Assembly (NCBI GenBank): GCA_016401345.1
Contig: JAEACG010000005.1
Location: 62,001 to 126,000, forward strand
Direction of reading: 5' to 3'
Origin: Fictibacillus nanhaiensis
GTDB lineage: Bacteria > Bacillota > Bacilli > Bacillales > Fictibacillaceae
Length of the DNA stretch: 64,000 nucleotides
Shown one piece after another: positions 51,606 to 61,200 of the stretch. A model generated the notes under the pieces. That model was not told where the DNA came from. It ran no database searches and worked only from the letters and a program-made list of their open reading frames with translations. Position numbers and translations under genes: made by a program. Position 1 is the first letter of the stretch. Each line of letters opens with the position of its first letter.

Positions 51606-52709
51606 TTACGCATCTCCTTTTTCAGAAACCGAGATTTCTCTACCTTTCCACTTTACTTCTTTTTTGATCATACTCAAAATAAAAGACCAGATGTACACTA
51701 AAGAAAAAAACAAGAAGTGAAACGGGTGTGATAGAGCTGAAAGTATTGAATTCGTTCCTATTTTCTTCATTAAGGTCTTAATCTGAATTGCAAAAAGCAG
51801 GTAGAAGATTCCCCACATCAAAACTTCGTTGATTTCTTGAACCAACAAGAAAGGAAGCTGAATGGCTAGACTTATTCCGCCTGTTATCCATGCTACTGTC
51901 AGCACTAAGGGCAGGAGAGGCGTTTTGGCTGAACCAAGTGCAAAACTTTTACACCATCCGAAAAATAATGCTGTTAGACCTTCTGAATACATTCTGAAAT
52001 AAACCGCCTTGTATCCTGAGAAACAAATAACGTTTACATCTTGATTCATAGCCACTCTTCCCATTTCCATATGTTCAAGAACTTGGTGCTTAATCCCTTC
52101 ATGGCCACCGATCTCTGTGTAGGTTTTTCTATCGATCATTAAGCACGGACCAAACGCACCAGCAGGTTTTTTACGAAATAGTGTAAAACATTGCATGGCC
52201 GCCATTACGATAATGTTAAATAGAGAAGATAATTTTTCTCGTGCACTCTTCATCTGATGAAAAGGCTGGACACTGATTAATCCCCTGTTTCTTTCCCATT
52301 CACCACATAAGCGTTCAATTCCGTCTCTCTCAATTTCTAAATCTGCATCTAAAAATAACAATAGAGAACCTGTTGCATGTTTTGCTCCATTCCAGCATGC
52401 CCATGGTTTTCCAAGCCAACCGATCGGAAGCCGCTCTGGTTTCACAACAGTAACACCGAATTCCCGAGCGACTTCTTCTGTTCGATCATCAGAATCATCG
52501 TTAACAACAATTACTTCATGAAGTTTCATACTTTGGTTACTCAACGTCGGCAATAAATTTTTTAAGTTTGCTTCCTCATTCCTTGCGGGAATAATAACTG
52601 AAACAGAGTGTGGTTCATGAGGAGTTTTATCACTTAGAGTACGTATATTCCATAGCATGAACCATCCACAAAGCCACATGATAGATAGATACAAAATGGT
52701 AGAAAGCAT
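51606..52709 (-). CDS. crtQ: CrtQ-type glycosyltransferase (family 2)
   Basis: A 367-residue membrane-bound GT2 enzyme. It has an N-terminal membrane helix, VSVIIPARNEEANLKNLL, VVNDDSDDRTEE, the DXD-like FLDADLEIE and QVLEHMEMGR, and two or three C-terminal helices. The match to staphylococcal CrtQ and the crtO neighbour suggest that it glucosylates a carotenoid carboxyl group. ATG at 52709 with AAGGAG upstream; the longer open frame is not supported. First gene of the unit crtQ-crtO-fni. Confidence 0.8.
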   Translation of the reverse strand: MLSTILYLSIMWLCGWFMLWNIRTLSDKTPHEPHSVSVIIPARNEEANLKNLLPTLSNQSMKLHEVIVVNDDSDDRTEEVAREFGVTVVKPERLPIGWLGKPWACWNGAKHATGSLLLFLDADLEIERDGIERLCGEWERNRGLISVQPFHQMKSAREKLSSLFNIIVMAAMQCFTLFRKKPAGAFGPCLMIDRKTYTEIGGHEGIKHQVLEHMEMGRVAMNQDVNVICFSGYKAVYFRMYSEGLTALFFGWCKSFALGSAKTPLLPLVLTVAWITGGISLAIQLPFLLVQEINEVLMWGIFYLLFAIQIKTLMKKIGTNSILSALSHPFHFLFFSLVYIWSFILSMIKKEVKWKGREISVSEKGDA

Positions 52710-52864
52710 GTCGACTGTCTCCTTTAGAAAATAAGTTGTAGTTACAGCTTGGGCTTTGTATTCTTTTTTCAAACAATTCTTAAAAAAAGAGGAGTTTTTA
52801 TATTCAGTCAAGAACTGAAAATAAAGAATGACTTTCTGAATATGTTGAAAAAGCGTTCAATAAT

Positions 52865-52894
52865 TTTACAATGGTTGTACATAAACTATACAAT
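52865..52894 (+). promoter_or_regulatory. crtP unit promoter with inverted-repeat operator
   Basis: TTTACA (52865-52870), then TATACA (52887-52892, spacer 16) or TACAAT (52889-52894, spacer 18). TTGTACATAAACTATACAA (52875-52893) is an inverted repeat with TTGTA/TACAA arms covering the spacer and -10. The divergent crtQ unit starts 160 bases away. Confidence 0.45.
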
Positions 52895-52968
52895 ACAGAG
52901 GAACAGTCGTACAGTAACAGCTAAGAAACAATCTTAACCTTTCATTCCCAATACCGAGGAGGATTTTG

Positions 52969-54474
52969 ATGAAGAAAAAAGTGTTAGTTGTAGGCGGCGG
53001 ACTTGGAGGACTATCAGCAGCTCTTCGATTAGCAGCTGATGGACACGAAGTAACTGTACTCGAAAAGAATGAACGTATCGGCGGCAAATTGAATCAGCGT
53101 TCCGGAAAAGGCTATACCTTTGATACAGGGCCTTCCATCTTAACCATGCCATGGGTGCTTGAACAGCTATTTGAATCTGCTGGAAAGAACATCCACGATT
53201 ACATAAACATCCAGCGTATCGAGCCACAGTGGAGAACGTTCTTTGAAGATGGCACGGTAATTGATGTGACGAGCGACCTGCCAGAGATGCTGAAAGAAAT
53301 CAGTAAAGTAAATCCGCAAGATGCTGCTTCATTCTTTAAATATCTGGATTATTGCAGCCAAATGTACGAACTTAGCATGAAGAGTTTTTATAAGAAAAGT
53401 TTAACTGGATTAAACGATCTGCGCACTCTTCACAGCTTTAAAGAGCTTCTTGCGATGGATCCTGTAAAATCAATGGACCAAGCAACGAAAAAGTTCATTA
53501 AAGACAAACACCTTCAACAACTATTTAATTTCTTCATCATGTATATTGGTTCCTCCCCTTATCAGGCACCAGCTGTTCTTTCTCAGTTGATACACGTTCA
53601 GCTCGGCCTTGGTATTTATTATGTGGAAGGCGGAATGTACAAAATTGCTGAATCGATCATAAGTGTTTTAAACGAATATAACGTTGATGTTCGAACGAAT
53701 CAAAAAGTAGTAGGTATCTTAACAGAAGGCACTACGGCTAAAGGAGTAAAGCTTGAGAACGGCGAAGAGATGTATGCAGATATCGTTGTTTCTAACTTAG
53801 AAGCGATACCAGCATACAAGACACTTCTCTCAAATCATCCGCAAGCTAAAAAAGCAGCAGAAGATCTAAGTAAATACGAACCTACTGTTTCAGGCCTTGT
53901 CTTATTGCTTGGAGTTGATAAGAAGTACGATGAGTTTGCGCATCACAATTTCTTCTTCTCTCAAAGTGGGGAAAGGGAATTCGATCAAATCTTTAACACT
54001 GGTATTCTTGCAGACGACCCAACCGTTTATGTGGGGATTTCATCAAAAACCGATCCAACTCAAGCACCTGAAGGTAAAGATAACTGGTTCGTCCTAACGC
54101 ATGTACCACCTCTTAAAGAAGGCGAAACGTGGGAAAGCAACCTTGAAAGCTATCGTGAGATTGTCTTGAACAAACTTGAGCGCATGGGAGCTAAAGACCT
54201 ACGCCGGCACGTGGAGTGGGAATACACGTTTACACCTGACACATTAAAAGAACTGTACGGACCGAACGGAGGATCTATCTACGGCATTCGAACAGACCGT
54301 AAGATGAACGGCGGATTTAAGATTCCGAGCAGAAGCAATCAGTTTACAAATCTATATTTCGTAGGCGGCTCTACACACCCTGGCGGAGGCGTTCCAATGG
54401 TAACACTATCTGGACAGCTGACAGCTGATTTAATAGGGGAAGATTTAAAAAATGTTTCAAAGGAGATCGGGTAA
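52969..54474 (+). CDS. crtP: CrtP-like carotenoid terminal oxidase
   Basis: A 501-residue FAD-dependent enzyme of the CrtN/CrtI family, closest in motifs to CrtP (4,4'-diaponeurosporene oxygenase). It shows VVGGGLGGLSAALRLAADGH (dinucleotide fold, residues 6-25), GPSILTMPWVLEQLFE, YIGSSPYQAPAVLSQLIH, YVEGGMYKIAES and the C-terminal YFVGGSTHPGGGVPMVTLSG. It would oxidise a terminal methyl group. The ATG at 52969 lies 6 bases after GAGGAGG. First gene of the plus-strand carotenoid unit; the next gene starts 2 bases after its stop. Confidence 0.85.
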   Translation: MKKKVLVVGGGLGGLSAALRLAADGHEVTVLEKNERIGGKLNQRSGKGYTFDTGPSILTMPWVLEQLFESAGKNIHDYINIQRIEPQWRTFFEDGTVIDVTSDLPEMLKEISKVNPQDAASFFKYLDYCSQMYELSMKSFYKKSLTGLNDLRTLHSFKELLAMDPVKSMDQATKKFIKDKHLQQLFNFFIMYIGSSPYQAPAVLSQLIHVQLGLGIYYVEGGMYKIAESIISVLNEYNVDVRTNQKVVGILTEGTTAKGVKLENGEEMYADIVVSNLEAIPAYKTLLSNHPQAKKAAEDLSKYEPTVSGLVLLLGVDKKYDEFAHHNFFFSQSGEREFDQIFNTGILADDPTVYVGISSKTDPTQAPEGKDNWFVLTHVPPLKEGETWESNLESYREIVLNKLERMGAKDLRRHVEWEYTFTPDTLKELYGPNGGSIYGIRTDRKMNGGFKIPSRSNQFTNLYFVGGSTHPGGGVPMVTLSGQLTADLIGEDLKNVSKEIG

Positions 54475-54476
54475 TA

Positions 54477-55316
54477 TTGCAAACCGCACAGCAGCATGGC
54501 ACCATCGATAAAGTACTTTTTCGGTTCTTTATCTTTTGGTACAGCGTAGGATTAATACTTCTTGTTTTTGATATTCTTCCTCCTTCTCTGGAGTGGGCAA
54601 ACAGCGTGTTTCTAATCGCATGCGGTGTTCTTGGAGGATTTTACTTTTATCGAACTTACGGTAACTTTGGCGCTGTTTTTACATTATTTGTTCTGTTTGG
54701 AAGTATCGTAGCAGAGAGTATTGGCGTCAAGACCGGCCTGATTTTCGGTCACTATAATTATAGCGATCAGCTCGGTTTACAATGGTTGGGTGTTCCTGTT
54801 GCCATCGGATTCGCGTGGGTGATGATTATCGCTGTCTCACACGCGATCGCTGGTGGAATCGTTAATCCATATAAAGGTCAAACAGCGATAAAACTTCCAC
54901 TCTATGTCGTTACAGGTGGTCTGATCGCTGTTGTCATGGATGGGATTATCGATCCTGTCGCTTACCTTGTTAAAGGTTACTGGTTCTGGGATGGCTCAGG
55001 GATGTATTACGGAATACCGTTGCAAAATTTTGTTGGCTGGTTTCTTTTGGCTAGCTTCTTTCATATCGTTTTAGTTTCAGGATTGCATATAACGAAAAAA
55101 ACGGATACGACAACGCACCCCTATTGGCATTCTCGCACAATTGCTGTGTTTTTGATGGTCACGAGCATGTTTGTGGTACTAGGATTAACATCAGAGCTGT
55201 ATCTAGCTTCAATTGGTGTGACTCTCGCTAGTATCGTCTTGTTGAGTTTATATCGCATTAACAATAAACCACTTTCTCTAAATCGCAGTATAGATTACAG
55301 CTCGGGGAAAAGGTGA
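54477..55316 (+). CDS. CruF-like carotenoid biosynthesis membrane protein (probable hydratase)
   Basis: A 279-residue protein with seven or eight membrane helices, of the carotenoid biosynthesis family that includes CruF (carotenoid 1',2'-hydratase). Characteristic are ESIGVKTGLIFGHYNYSDQLG, VPVAIGFAWVMI, the DGIIDPVAYLVKGYWFW block and YYGIPLQNFVGWFL. It probably adds water to an end-group double bond, making a tertiary hydroxyl that can be glycosylated. Start TTG at 54477 with AAGGAG upstream; stop overlaps the region of the next gene start. Confidence 0.75.
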   Translation: MQTAQQHGTIDKVLFRFFIFWYSVGLILLVFDILPPSLEWANSVFLIACGVLGGFYFYRTYGNFGAVFTLFVLFGSIVAESIGVKTGLIFGHYNYSDQLGLQWLGVPVAIGFAWVMIIAVSHAIAGGIVNPYKGQTAIKLPLYVVTGGLIAVVMDGIIDPVAYLVKGYWFWDGSGMYYGIPLQNFVGWFLLASFFHIVLVSGLHITKKTDTTTHPYWHSRTIAVFLMVTSMFVVLGLTSELYLASIGVTLASIVLLSLYRINNKPLSLNRSIDYSSGKR

Positions 55317-55321
55317 TAAAG

Positions 55322-56428
55322 ATGGTTCTCTTATTTATTGCAGCTGCCATTCTCTTTTTAGCGGCAACCCTATTAAATAGTCTCTTTTTACCCTCTCTAA
55401 AAAAGCCCTCTTTACGGGCTTCTCATTCAGAGAGGGTTGCTGTTTTTGTACCGATGCGTAATGAAGAGAATAACGTAGCTGGTCTTGTTAGCACTTTAAA
55501 AGGACTGACTCATCGTCCTATATCTTTTACCATATTGGATGATCATTCAAATGATGAAACCTATAACTTGCTGTTGGAGCACATTGATAACGACAGCCGT
55601 TTTACCGTTCTACAAGGAAAGAAACTTCCTGCCGGTTGGGCTGGTAAAGTTCATGCCTGTCACCAGCTTAGTCAAAGTGCCACAGGTGATTACCTTTTGT
55701 TTATCGATGCGGATGTTCGCCTCCATCCTCATACGATCGAGACTTCACTAACACTATTAAAAAAGCGGAAAGCTAGTCTATTGTCTGGATTTCCAAAGTT
55801 TCCTGTAACTTTGTTTTTTGAGAAGCTGATTGTTCCTCTACAGCATTTTGTTATCCTTTTTCATCTTCCGCTTCTTTTTGCGAACTTTACAAAATGGCCA
55901 CCCGCAACAGCTGCACATGGTGCGTTCATGTTGTTTAAGAGTAAGGATTACCACGCGATTGGTGGTCATGCTAGCATAAAAAACTCTTTAGTTGATGATG
56001 TGGATTTGGCTAAAGCTATGAAGCGAGGGCGTCATGAAGTTGTACTCGCGAACGTAACGAAATATGTATCGTGTTTCATGTATCACAGTAATAAAGAAGT
56101 GTGGAACGGCTTTACAAAGAACCTGTTTCCTGGATTAGGTCGTTCCATCTTTCTTGTAATTTTTTTATCTGTTTTTTACACCGTATTTTACATAGCACCT
56201 TTGTTTTTCTTCATATACGGCATACTCACTGAGCAATTTTTATGGCTGCTGCCTTACTTGATCACGGTCATCCAAAAAGCTTATGTCGACCTCTTCACGG
56301 GACAAAAAGCTTACCTTGCCTTCACCATGCCGTTATCTGCATTAGGGTTGGTCGTGCTTGTGAATGCCTCTATGTGGAAAGCACTGAAAAAGCAAGGCTA
56401 CGAATGGAAAGGACGTTCTTATCAATGA
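55322..56428 (+). CDS. Family 2 glycosyltransferase of the carotenoid unit
   Basis: A 368-residue membrane GT2 enzyme. It has one N-terminal helix, VAVFVPMRNEENNVAGL, FTILDDHSNDET, LFIDADVRLH (metal-binding Asp pair), AAHGAFMLFKSKDYHAIGGH and three C-terminal helices. It is distinct from the CrtQ-type gene at 51606 and probably transfers sugar to the hydroxyl made by the CruF-like enzyme. The ATG at 55322 is preferred over a GTG at 55313. It overlaps the next gene by 4 bases. Confidence 0.78.
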   Translation: MVLLFIAAAILFLAATLLNSLFLPSLKKPSLRASHSERVAVFVPMRNEENNVAGLVSTLKGLTHRPISFTILDDHSNDETYNLLLEHIDNDSRFTVLQGKKLPAGWAGKVHACHQLSQSATGDYLLFIDADVRLHPHTIETSLTLLKKRKASLLSGFPKFPVTLFFEKLIVPLQHFVILFHLPLLFANFTKWPPATAAHGAFMLFKSKDYHAIGGHASIKNSLVDDVDLAKAMKRGRHEVVLANVTKYVSCFMYHSNKEVWNGFTKNLFPGLGRSIFLVIFLSVFYTVFYIAPLFFFIYGILTEQFLWLLPYLITVIQKAYVDLFTGQKAYLAFTMPLSALGLVVLVNASMWKALKKQGYEWKGRSYQ

Positions 56429-57927
56429 GAAAAATCGCAATTGTCGGCGGCGGCCTTGGCGGATTATCTGCAAGTATCTCACTTGCTAGTAACGGTTGTG
56501 AGGTTCATGTATATGAAAAAAACGAGCATTTTGGCGGGAAGCTGATGCCGGTAGGTTTAGGTACGCACACGTTTGATTTCGGACCGAACACCATCACGAT
56601 GCCTCAAATATTTGACGAAGTGTTTCTGGATGCTGATGAGGATCCTAGAAACTATTTTGAGTGGATCAAATTAGATACGCATACTCGAAATGTTAGCAGC
56701 GATGGGGAAATTTTTGAGATGTCGACCGATGTGGATCATGTGATGAATCAATTAAAAGAACTTGATCCCTATGCGGCACAACGATATTCAGATTACCTTG
56801 CAGAAGTGACTCGTTTATATCATCTAGCAGAGAAAGAATTTTTCCCTAGGACCTTTACGAGTATGAAAGACTATCTTTCTCCCTCACTGTTCAATGCTTT
56901 TACAAAAGTGCGGCCACTGCAATCTATGGACAGCTTTCATCGTAAATATTTTAATCATCCGCTATTGCTGCAAACCTTTAACCGCTATGCCACTTACATA
57001 GGTTCATCCCCCTTTCAAGCACCTGCTACATTCTCTTTGATCGCTTATCTAGAGATGATTCAAGGGGTTTACTACGTAAAAGGTGGCAACGTAAAAATCG
57101 CAGAAAGTATGGTGCGCCTAGCAGAAAAGCTTGGGGTTCATTTACATGCAGGGGTAGAAGTTACAAAAATAAGCGTTATGGATGCTGAAGTAAAATCACT
57201 GATCCTTTCAAACGGAGAAGAAGTTACGTTCGATGCTGTCGTAATGAACGGAGATCTGCTCGAAGCGTATCCTAAACTCGTAGAAGAACGCTACAGACCT
57301 TCTATGAAGAATAAAAAAGTGGAAAGTTATTCTCCTTCGATTTCTGCGTTTGTTCTTTTAGTAGGACTAAACAAACGTTTAGATAATCTGTTGCATCATC
57401 AAGTGTATTTCTCGAGCGATTACAAACGAGAATTCGACACGTTATTCAACGGAGAATATTCCGATGACCCAACCATCTATATTTCAAATTCATCTGTAAC
57501 CGATCCATCCGTCTCCCCTGATGGAGATAACCTGTTTATATTGGTAAATGCACCACCCATACAAGCTCGGGCTGAATCAAAAAACACGGTTCATTATGAG
57601 CGGTATAAAAACCTTGTTTACAACCGTTTAGAATCGTTCGGTCTACAAATACGACCTCATATCATTCACGAGAAGATGATAACCCCTCACGACATACAAG
57701 CTAAATTTGGAGCTTTTAAAGGGGCATTATATGGTATTTCAGCGAATGAACGTAAGAACACGTTCTTACGCCCTTCTAACCGCTCTAAAGACATCAGCAA
57801 TTTGTATTTCGCTGGAGGTACAACCCATCCTGGTGGCGGCTCCCCAATGGTCATCATGAGCGGGCGCAACGTCGCCCGCGAATTGCTGAAGGGACTAAAG
57901 GGGTCTGTCCCCAAACAATTATCATAA
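56425..57927 (+). CDS. CrtN/CrtP-family carotenoid flavoenzyme
   Basis: A 500-residue FAD enzyme of the phytoene desaturase family: IAIVGGGLGGLSASISLASNG at the start except for one residue, GPNTITMPQIFDEVF, YIGSSPFQAPATFSLIAY, YVKGGNVKIAES and YFAGGTTHPGGGSPMVIMSG. Motifs are closest to CrtP, so it is a second terminal oxidase or an aldehyde-forming enzyme rather than the main desaturase. The start is ATG at 56425, overlapping the stop of the glycosyltransferase; the longer frame to 56242 is not coding. Last gene of the plus unit. Confidence 0.8.
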   Translation: MRKIAIVGGGLGGLSASISLASNGCEVHVYEKNEHFGGKLMPVGLGTHTFDFGPNTITMPQIFDEVFLDADEDPRNYFEWIKLDTHTRNVSSDGEIFEMSTDVDHVMNQLKELDPYAAQRYSDYLAEVTRLYHLAEKEFFPRTFTSMKDYLSPSLFNAFTKVRPLQSMDSFHRKYFNHPLLLQTFNRYATYIGSSPFQAPATFSLIAYLEMIQGVYYVKGGNVKIAESMVRLAEKLGVHLHAGVEVTKISVMDAEVKSLILSNGEEVTFDAVVMNGDLLEAYPKLVEERYRPSMKNKKVESYSPSISAFVLLVGLNKRLDNLLHHQVYFSSDYKREFDTLFNGEYSDDPTIYISNSSVTDPSVSPDGDNLFILVNAPPIQARAESKNTVHYERYKNLVYNRLESFGLQIRPHIIHEKMITPHDIQAKFGAFKGALYGISANERKNTFLRPSNRSKDISNLYFAGGTTHPGGGSPMVIMSGRNVARELLKGLKGSVPKQLS

Positions 57928-57934
57928 ATCAATA

Positions 57935-57970
57935 AAAACGAGCAAACACCCTAGGCGTTTGCTCGTTTTT
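57935..57970 (+). terminator. Terminator of the plus-strand carotenoid unit
   Basis: AAAAACGAGCAAAC/GTTTGCTCGTTTTT with an 8-base loop. Confidence 0.85.
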
Positions 57971-58037
57971 AAATTCATCTTTCATATTACTTCCATTTTG
58001 TGGTACACTAATTTTTAAAAATATTGGGGGATATCAT

Positions 58038-58541
58038 ATGGAAGTCCGACTCTTAAAACCTGATGACGCAAAAGCATATTGGGAGCTTCGACTAGAGGCA
58101 TTGAAATCAAACCCCGAAGCGTTCGCTTCGAGTTATGAAGAAGCAATCCAAAGAAAAGAGCCTATCAAAGAAGTAGCAAGCAGATTACAAGAAGAAGGCA
58201 GTTATACGTTCGGTATGTTTAATGAAGGGAACCTGATCGGCAACGTTACTTTAGTACAAGAAAAAGTGTTAAAGATGCAGCACCGCGGCAACATTTATGC
58301 CATGTATGTGAGCGCTGAGAACAGAAAAGCTGGCGTTGGCCGCTCCCTCATGAACGCAGTTATCGGACACGCAAAAACCATACCAGTGCTTGAGAAACTG
58401 AACTTAACGGTAGAAGCAAAAAATGAAAAAGCAAAAAACCTTTATACATCACTTGGTTTCAAATCATACGGATATGAAGAAAAAGCACTTAAAGTAGATG
58501 GTCAGTTTCACGACGAAGAACACATGGTGTTGTTTTTATAG
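58038..58541 (+). CDS. GNAT-family N-acetyltransferase
   Basis: A 167-residue GNAT protein. The acetyl-CoA-binding motif A is seen in AMYVSAENRKAGVGRSLMNA (about 95-114), and the C-terminal AKNLYTSLGFKSYGYE is typical. The N-terminal FASSYEEAIQR pattern is common in the YiiD/PhnO-like Bacillus group. The substrate is unknown. Single gene between the two carotenoid units. Confidence 0.82.
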   Translation: MEVRLLKPDDAKAYWELRLEALKSNPEAFASSYEEAIQRKEPIKEVASRLQEEGSYTFGMFNEGNLIGNVTLVQEKVLKMQHRGNIYAMYVSAENRKAGVGRSLMNAVIGHAKTIPVLEKLNLTVEAKNEKAKNLYTSLGFKSYGYEEKALKVDGQFHDEEHMVLFL

Positions 58542-58549
58542 TGATTTTA

Positions 58550-58860
58550 TAAGTTTTAAGAGTATGTTTAAGAATTAATCTGTCTTCGTCACTTTGATTC
58601 ATGAAATGTGTACTGTTTTGCACTCGCATATCCTTTGAAGTTATACCATTAGGGGTATACCACTTTTTAATTCAGTAAATTTCAGCTATAATTCATGAAA
58701 TTACTGAATGAATACGGGGAGATTTCGGCCAGAATACGGCGAGTTTTGCACATATATCAGCGAGTCGACATTATTCGACTCCTACACATAGCTCTATACC
58801 CCTTTGCTGAGAAACCTGAAGTAACTGAAACAGAAGCTAAGATCAAAATAAAATTTAAAA
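58550..58860. other. Non-coding stretch with several inverted repeats
   Basis: About 310 bases without a credible gene. It holds TATACC...GGTATA near 58636-58660, the imperfect inverted repeat TTCAGTAAATTTC/GAAATTACTGAA (58670-58712), GAGTCGA/TCGACTC (58762-58782) and two GAATACGG units 22 bases apart (58710, 58732), followed by a looser third copy. Confidence 0.45.
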
Positions 58861-58903
58861 AGAGCTGACAACAGGCAACGACCTGTTTATCAGCTCTTTT
58901 ACA
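58859..58903 (-). terminator. crtM unit terminator
   Basis: AAAAGAGCTGA/TCAGCTCTTTTT with an inner ACAGG/CCTGT stem; T run on the minus strand. Confidence 0.8.
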
Positions 58904-58912
58904 AGTATAAGG

Positions 58913-59764
58913 TTATTTCACAGCAATCTGCTTCAACAGATCCCCTTTTTCAGCACTTGATACAAACACTCTTCCGCTAAACACTTTATAATTCTGCTTA
59001 CGAACCTTGTTTAGAATCTCGCGATAATAGATCGCTGCTAGCTGCACAGGCATTCTTGATTCGATCGGATAGTGTTCTAGTGTTTCATTAAATTTTGCAT
59101 AAAAGACTTCCGCACGAATCGCTATACTCTCCCATGCCGCAATAAAGCGATCATCAACGATTTCCTTTTTCAGATCTTCTTCTGTATAGCTGTGTTCAGC
59201 CATCACTTTCGCTGGAACATAAACTCTGTCACGATCTAAGTCTTCTGCGATATCCCGCAGTACATTCGTAAACTGCATACCGATGCCTAGTGAGATCGCT
59301 CCTTCGCGAAGCAGATCTTTTTGTTCAGGGGCTAATATCGGCAGCAACATCAGGCCAACTGTACTAGCAACATGATACGAGTAGTACTCTAGCTCTTCCA
59401 CCGTATCATAATGGGTCTTATATAGATCCATTTCCTGACCTTTAATCATATCTAAAAAGGCTTGATGATCCATCTCAAAGTTTTGAAAAACATCCTGCAG
59501 TGCGATCCACATTGGCTCGGCTGCAGGAATCACGCCGTTAAGAAACTGATTGAACTCTGCCTTAAATACTGCTAGCTCTTCCTTTGGGCTATCTCCCTCA
59601 TCTACAATGTCATCTACCGTTCTGCAAAATGAGTACACGGCCCAAACGGCACGTCGCTTGTCTTCCGGTAAAAATGAAAATGCTTTATAAAAGGTTTTAG
59701 AATGAACTTTAATGATACTTTCACAATAAGAATAAGATTCCTGAACCGTTACCAACTGTTTCAC
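58913..59764 (-). CDS. crtM: Dehydrosqualene (diapophytoene) synthase
   Basis: A 283-residue trans-isoprenyl diphosphate head-to-head synthase of the squalene/phytoene synthase family. It has both Asp-rich motifs, DDIVDEGD (51-58) and NVLRDIAED (167-175) with DRDRVYVP after it. With CrtN-type partners it most probably joins two farnesyl diphosphates to the C30 diapophytoene. Starts with GTG at 59764, overlapping the stop of the upstream gene by 4 bases. Last gene of the minus unit. Confidence 0.85.
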   Translation of the reverse strand: MKQLVTVQESYSYCESIIKVHSKTFYKAFSFLPEDKRRAVWAVYSFCRTVDDIVDEGDSPKEELAVFKAEFNQFLNGVIPAAEPMWIALQDVFQNFEMDHQAFLDMIKGQEMDLYKTHYDTVEELEYYSYHVASTVGLMLLPILAPEQKDLLREGAISLGIGMQFTNVLRDIAEDLDRDRVYVPAKVMAEHSYTEEDLKKEIVDDRFIAAWESIAIRAEVFYAKFNETLEHYPIESRMPVQLAAIYYREILNKVRKQNYKVFSGRVFVSSAEKGDLLKQIAVK

Positions 59765-61200
59765 GCCCTTTCAAGATATTTGGCTAGATGTTTTGCACTC
59801 TGCATAACGATGGGCACTCCTCCACCTGGATGGATAGATGCACCGACCGCGTACAGATTTTCGTATGGAAGAGGTTTGATCTGAGGCCGGAAGACGCCAG
59901 ATTGTTTAAGAGTCGGCGCGATACCAAAACTGCCACCTTGGTACAACCCATCAGTGAGTGCATCATTAGGTGTGCGGATTTCGCTCCAAACGATAGACTG
60001 CTTCAGACCTGGATATCCTCTTTTTTCCAAAGAATCAATAATAAAATCAGCATATGCTTGTTTTTCAGACTCCCAATCCACTGTGTCTCCTGATGGAACT
60101 GGAACGAGTACGTACAAAACACTTTTCCCTTCTGGTGCGAGTGTCTGATCTATTTTTGAAGGATAGAACGTATAAATAGCTGGATCCTGAGGCAACTTCT
60201 TTTGTAAAAACACTTCTCGCATATGTTCATCGAAGTGATCAGTCATAAAGAACTGATGAACATCCGCCTCATCAAATATTCTGTCTAGACCAAGATATAA
60301 AAGGAAACAGCCAGAAGAAGATTCGTAGTTTTTCTTGACCGGCTTTGGTCCTGGAATGAGATGGTGAATACCAGGAAAGTCACCATTATAAATGACCATG
60401 TCATGCAGGTGAGTGCCTTCTTCTGTCACCACCCCGTTACAGAAATTGCCTTGTAACGATAATGCTTCTACTGGGGTACTCAATCGAATCTCTACCCCTT
60501 GCTCGACTAACTTTCTTTGCAGCAAGTCTACAACACTTCCATACCCGCCTTTTACATACCAGATCCCGTGAGCATGTTCACTAAATGGCACTAGCGAATA
60601 CATGGCTGGGGAGTTTTCGGGTGATCCTCCGATATATAAGGTTTGAAACGAAAAAGCTTCCTGCATTCTAGGATGGCTGAAATATGCTTCTGCTAATCTT
60701 TTTACAGATTGATAAGCTTTTAGTTTTGTTAGTGTGTGCAGGTTTTTCGGTGTCCAGAAATCCCTTCGGTTTACGAAAGAACGATCTAAGAATGCTGTCT
60801 TCCCCTGGTGAAAACGCTCGTACATATCCGTAACGTACCGTAAGAATCCTTGCTCTTCACCTGGAAACATTCTCGTGATCTCGTTCAACTGTCCAGGCAG
60901 GTCACTCGTTTTATAAAAATGAGATCCGTCTGGATAATTCAGCTTATACATTGGACTGCATAAGATCAGCTCTAGCTCATCGCGCTCAATGCCAACCTCA
61001 CTTAAAATTTCATAGATCATTTCAGGAAGCAGCACGATTGTAGGTCCGCTATCAATTTTGTATCCTTCTTTTTCAAAAAAGTTCAACCTGCCGCCAAGTC
61101 TGGAACTTTTCTCGTAGATTGTAACCTCTTTACCTTGTTTTCTTAAGTAGAGTGCTGTAATTAAGCCACCTATACCTCCGCCAACAATTCCAGCATTCAT
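59761..61200 (-). CDS. crtN: CrtN-like diapophytoene desaturase family enzyme
   Basis: A 479-residue FAD enzyme with AGIVGGGIGGLITALYLRK at the N-terminus, GPTIVLLPEMIYEIL, FQTLYIGGSPENSPAMYS, YVKGGYGSVVDLL and NLYAVGASIHPGGGVPIVMQS. GPTIV.LP, FQTLYIG and the APTLKQSGVFRPQ segment are closest to staphylococcal CrtN, so it is a candidate for the stepwise desaturation of diapophytoene. Overlaps both neighbours by 4 bases (ATGA/GTGA type). Confidence 0.8.
   Translation of the reverse strand: MNAGIVGGGIGGLITALYLRKQGKEVTIYEKSSRLGGRLNFFEKEGYKIDSGPTIVLLPEMIYEILSEVGIERDELELILCSPMYKLNYPDGSHFYKTSDLPGQLNEITRMFPGEEQGFLRYVTDMYERFHQGKTAFLDRSFVNRRDFWTPKNLHTLTKLKAYQSVKRLAEAYFSHPRMQEAFSFQTLYIGGSPENSPAMYSLVPFSEHAHGIWYVKGGYGSVVDLLQRKLVEQGVEIRLSTPVEALSLQGNFCNGVVTEEGTHLHDMVIYNGDFPGIHHLIPGPKPVKKNYESSSGCFLLYLGLDRIFDEADVHQFFMTDHFDEHMREVFLQKKLPQDPAIYTFYPSKIDQTLAPEGKSVLYVLVPVPSGDTVDWESEKQAYADFIIDSLEKRGYPGLKQSIVWSEIRTPNDALTDGLYQGGSFGIAPTLKQSGVFRPQIKPLPYENLYAVGASIHPGGGVPIVMQSAKHLAKYLERA

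Noticed and set aside
56242-56424. N-terminal 61-codon extension of the CrtN-family gene
   Set aside because: It overlaps the glycosyltransferase in another frame; the flavin-binding motif begins right after the ATG at 56425.
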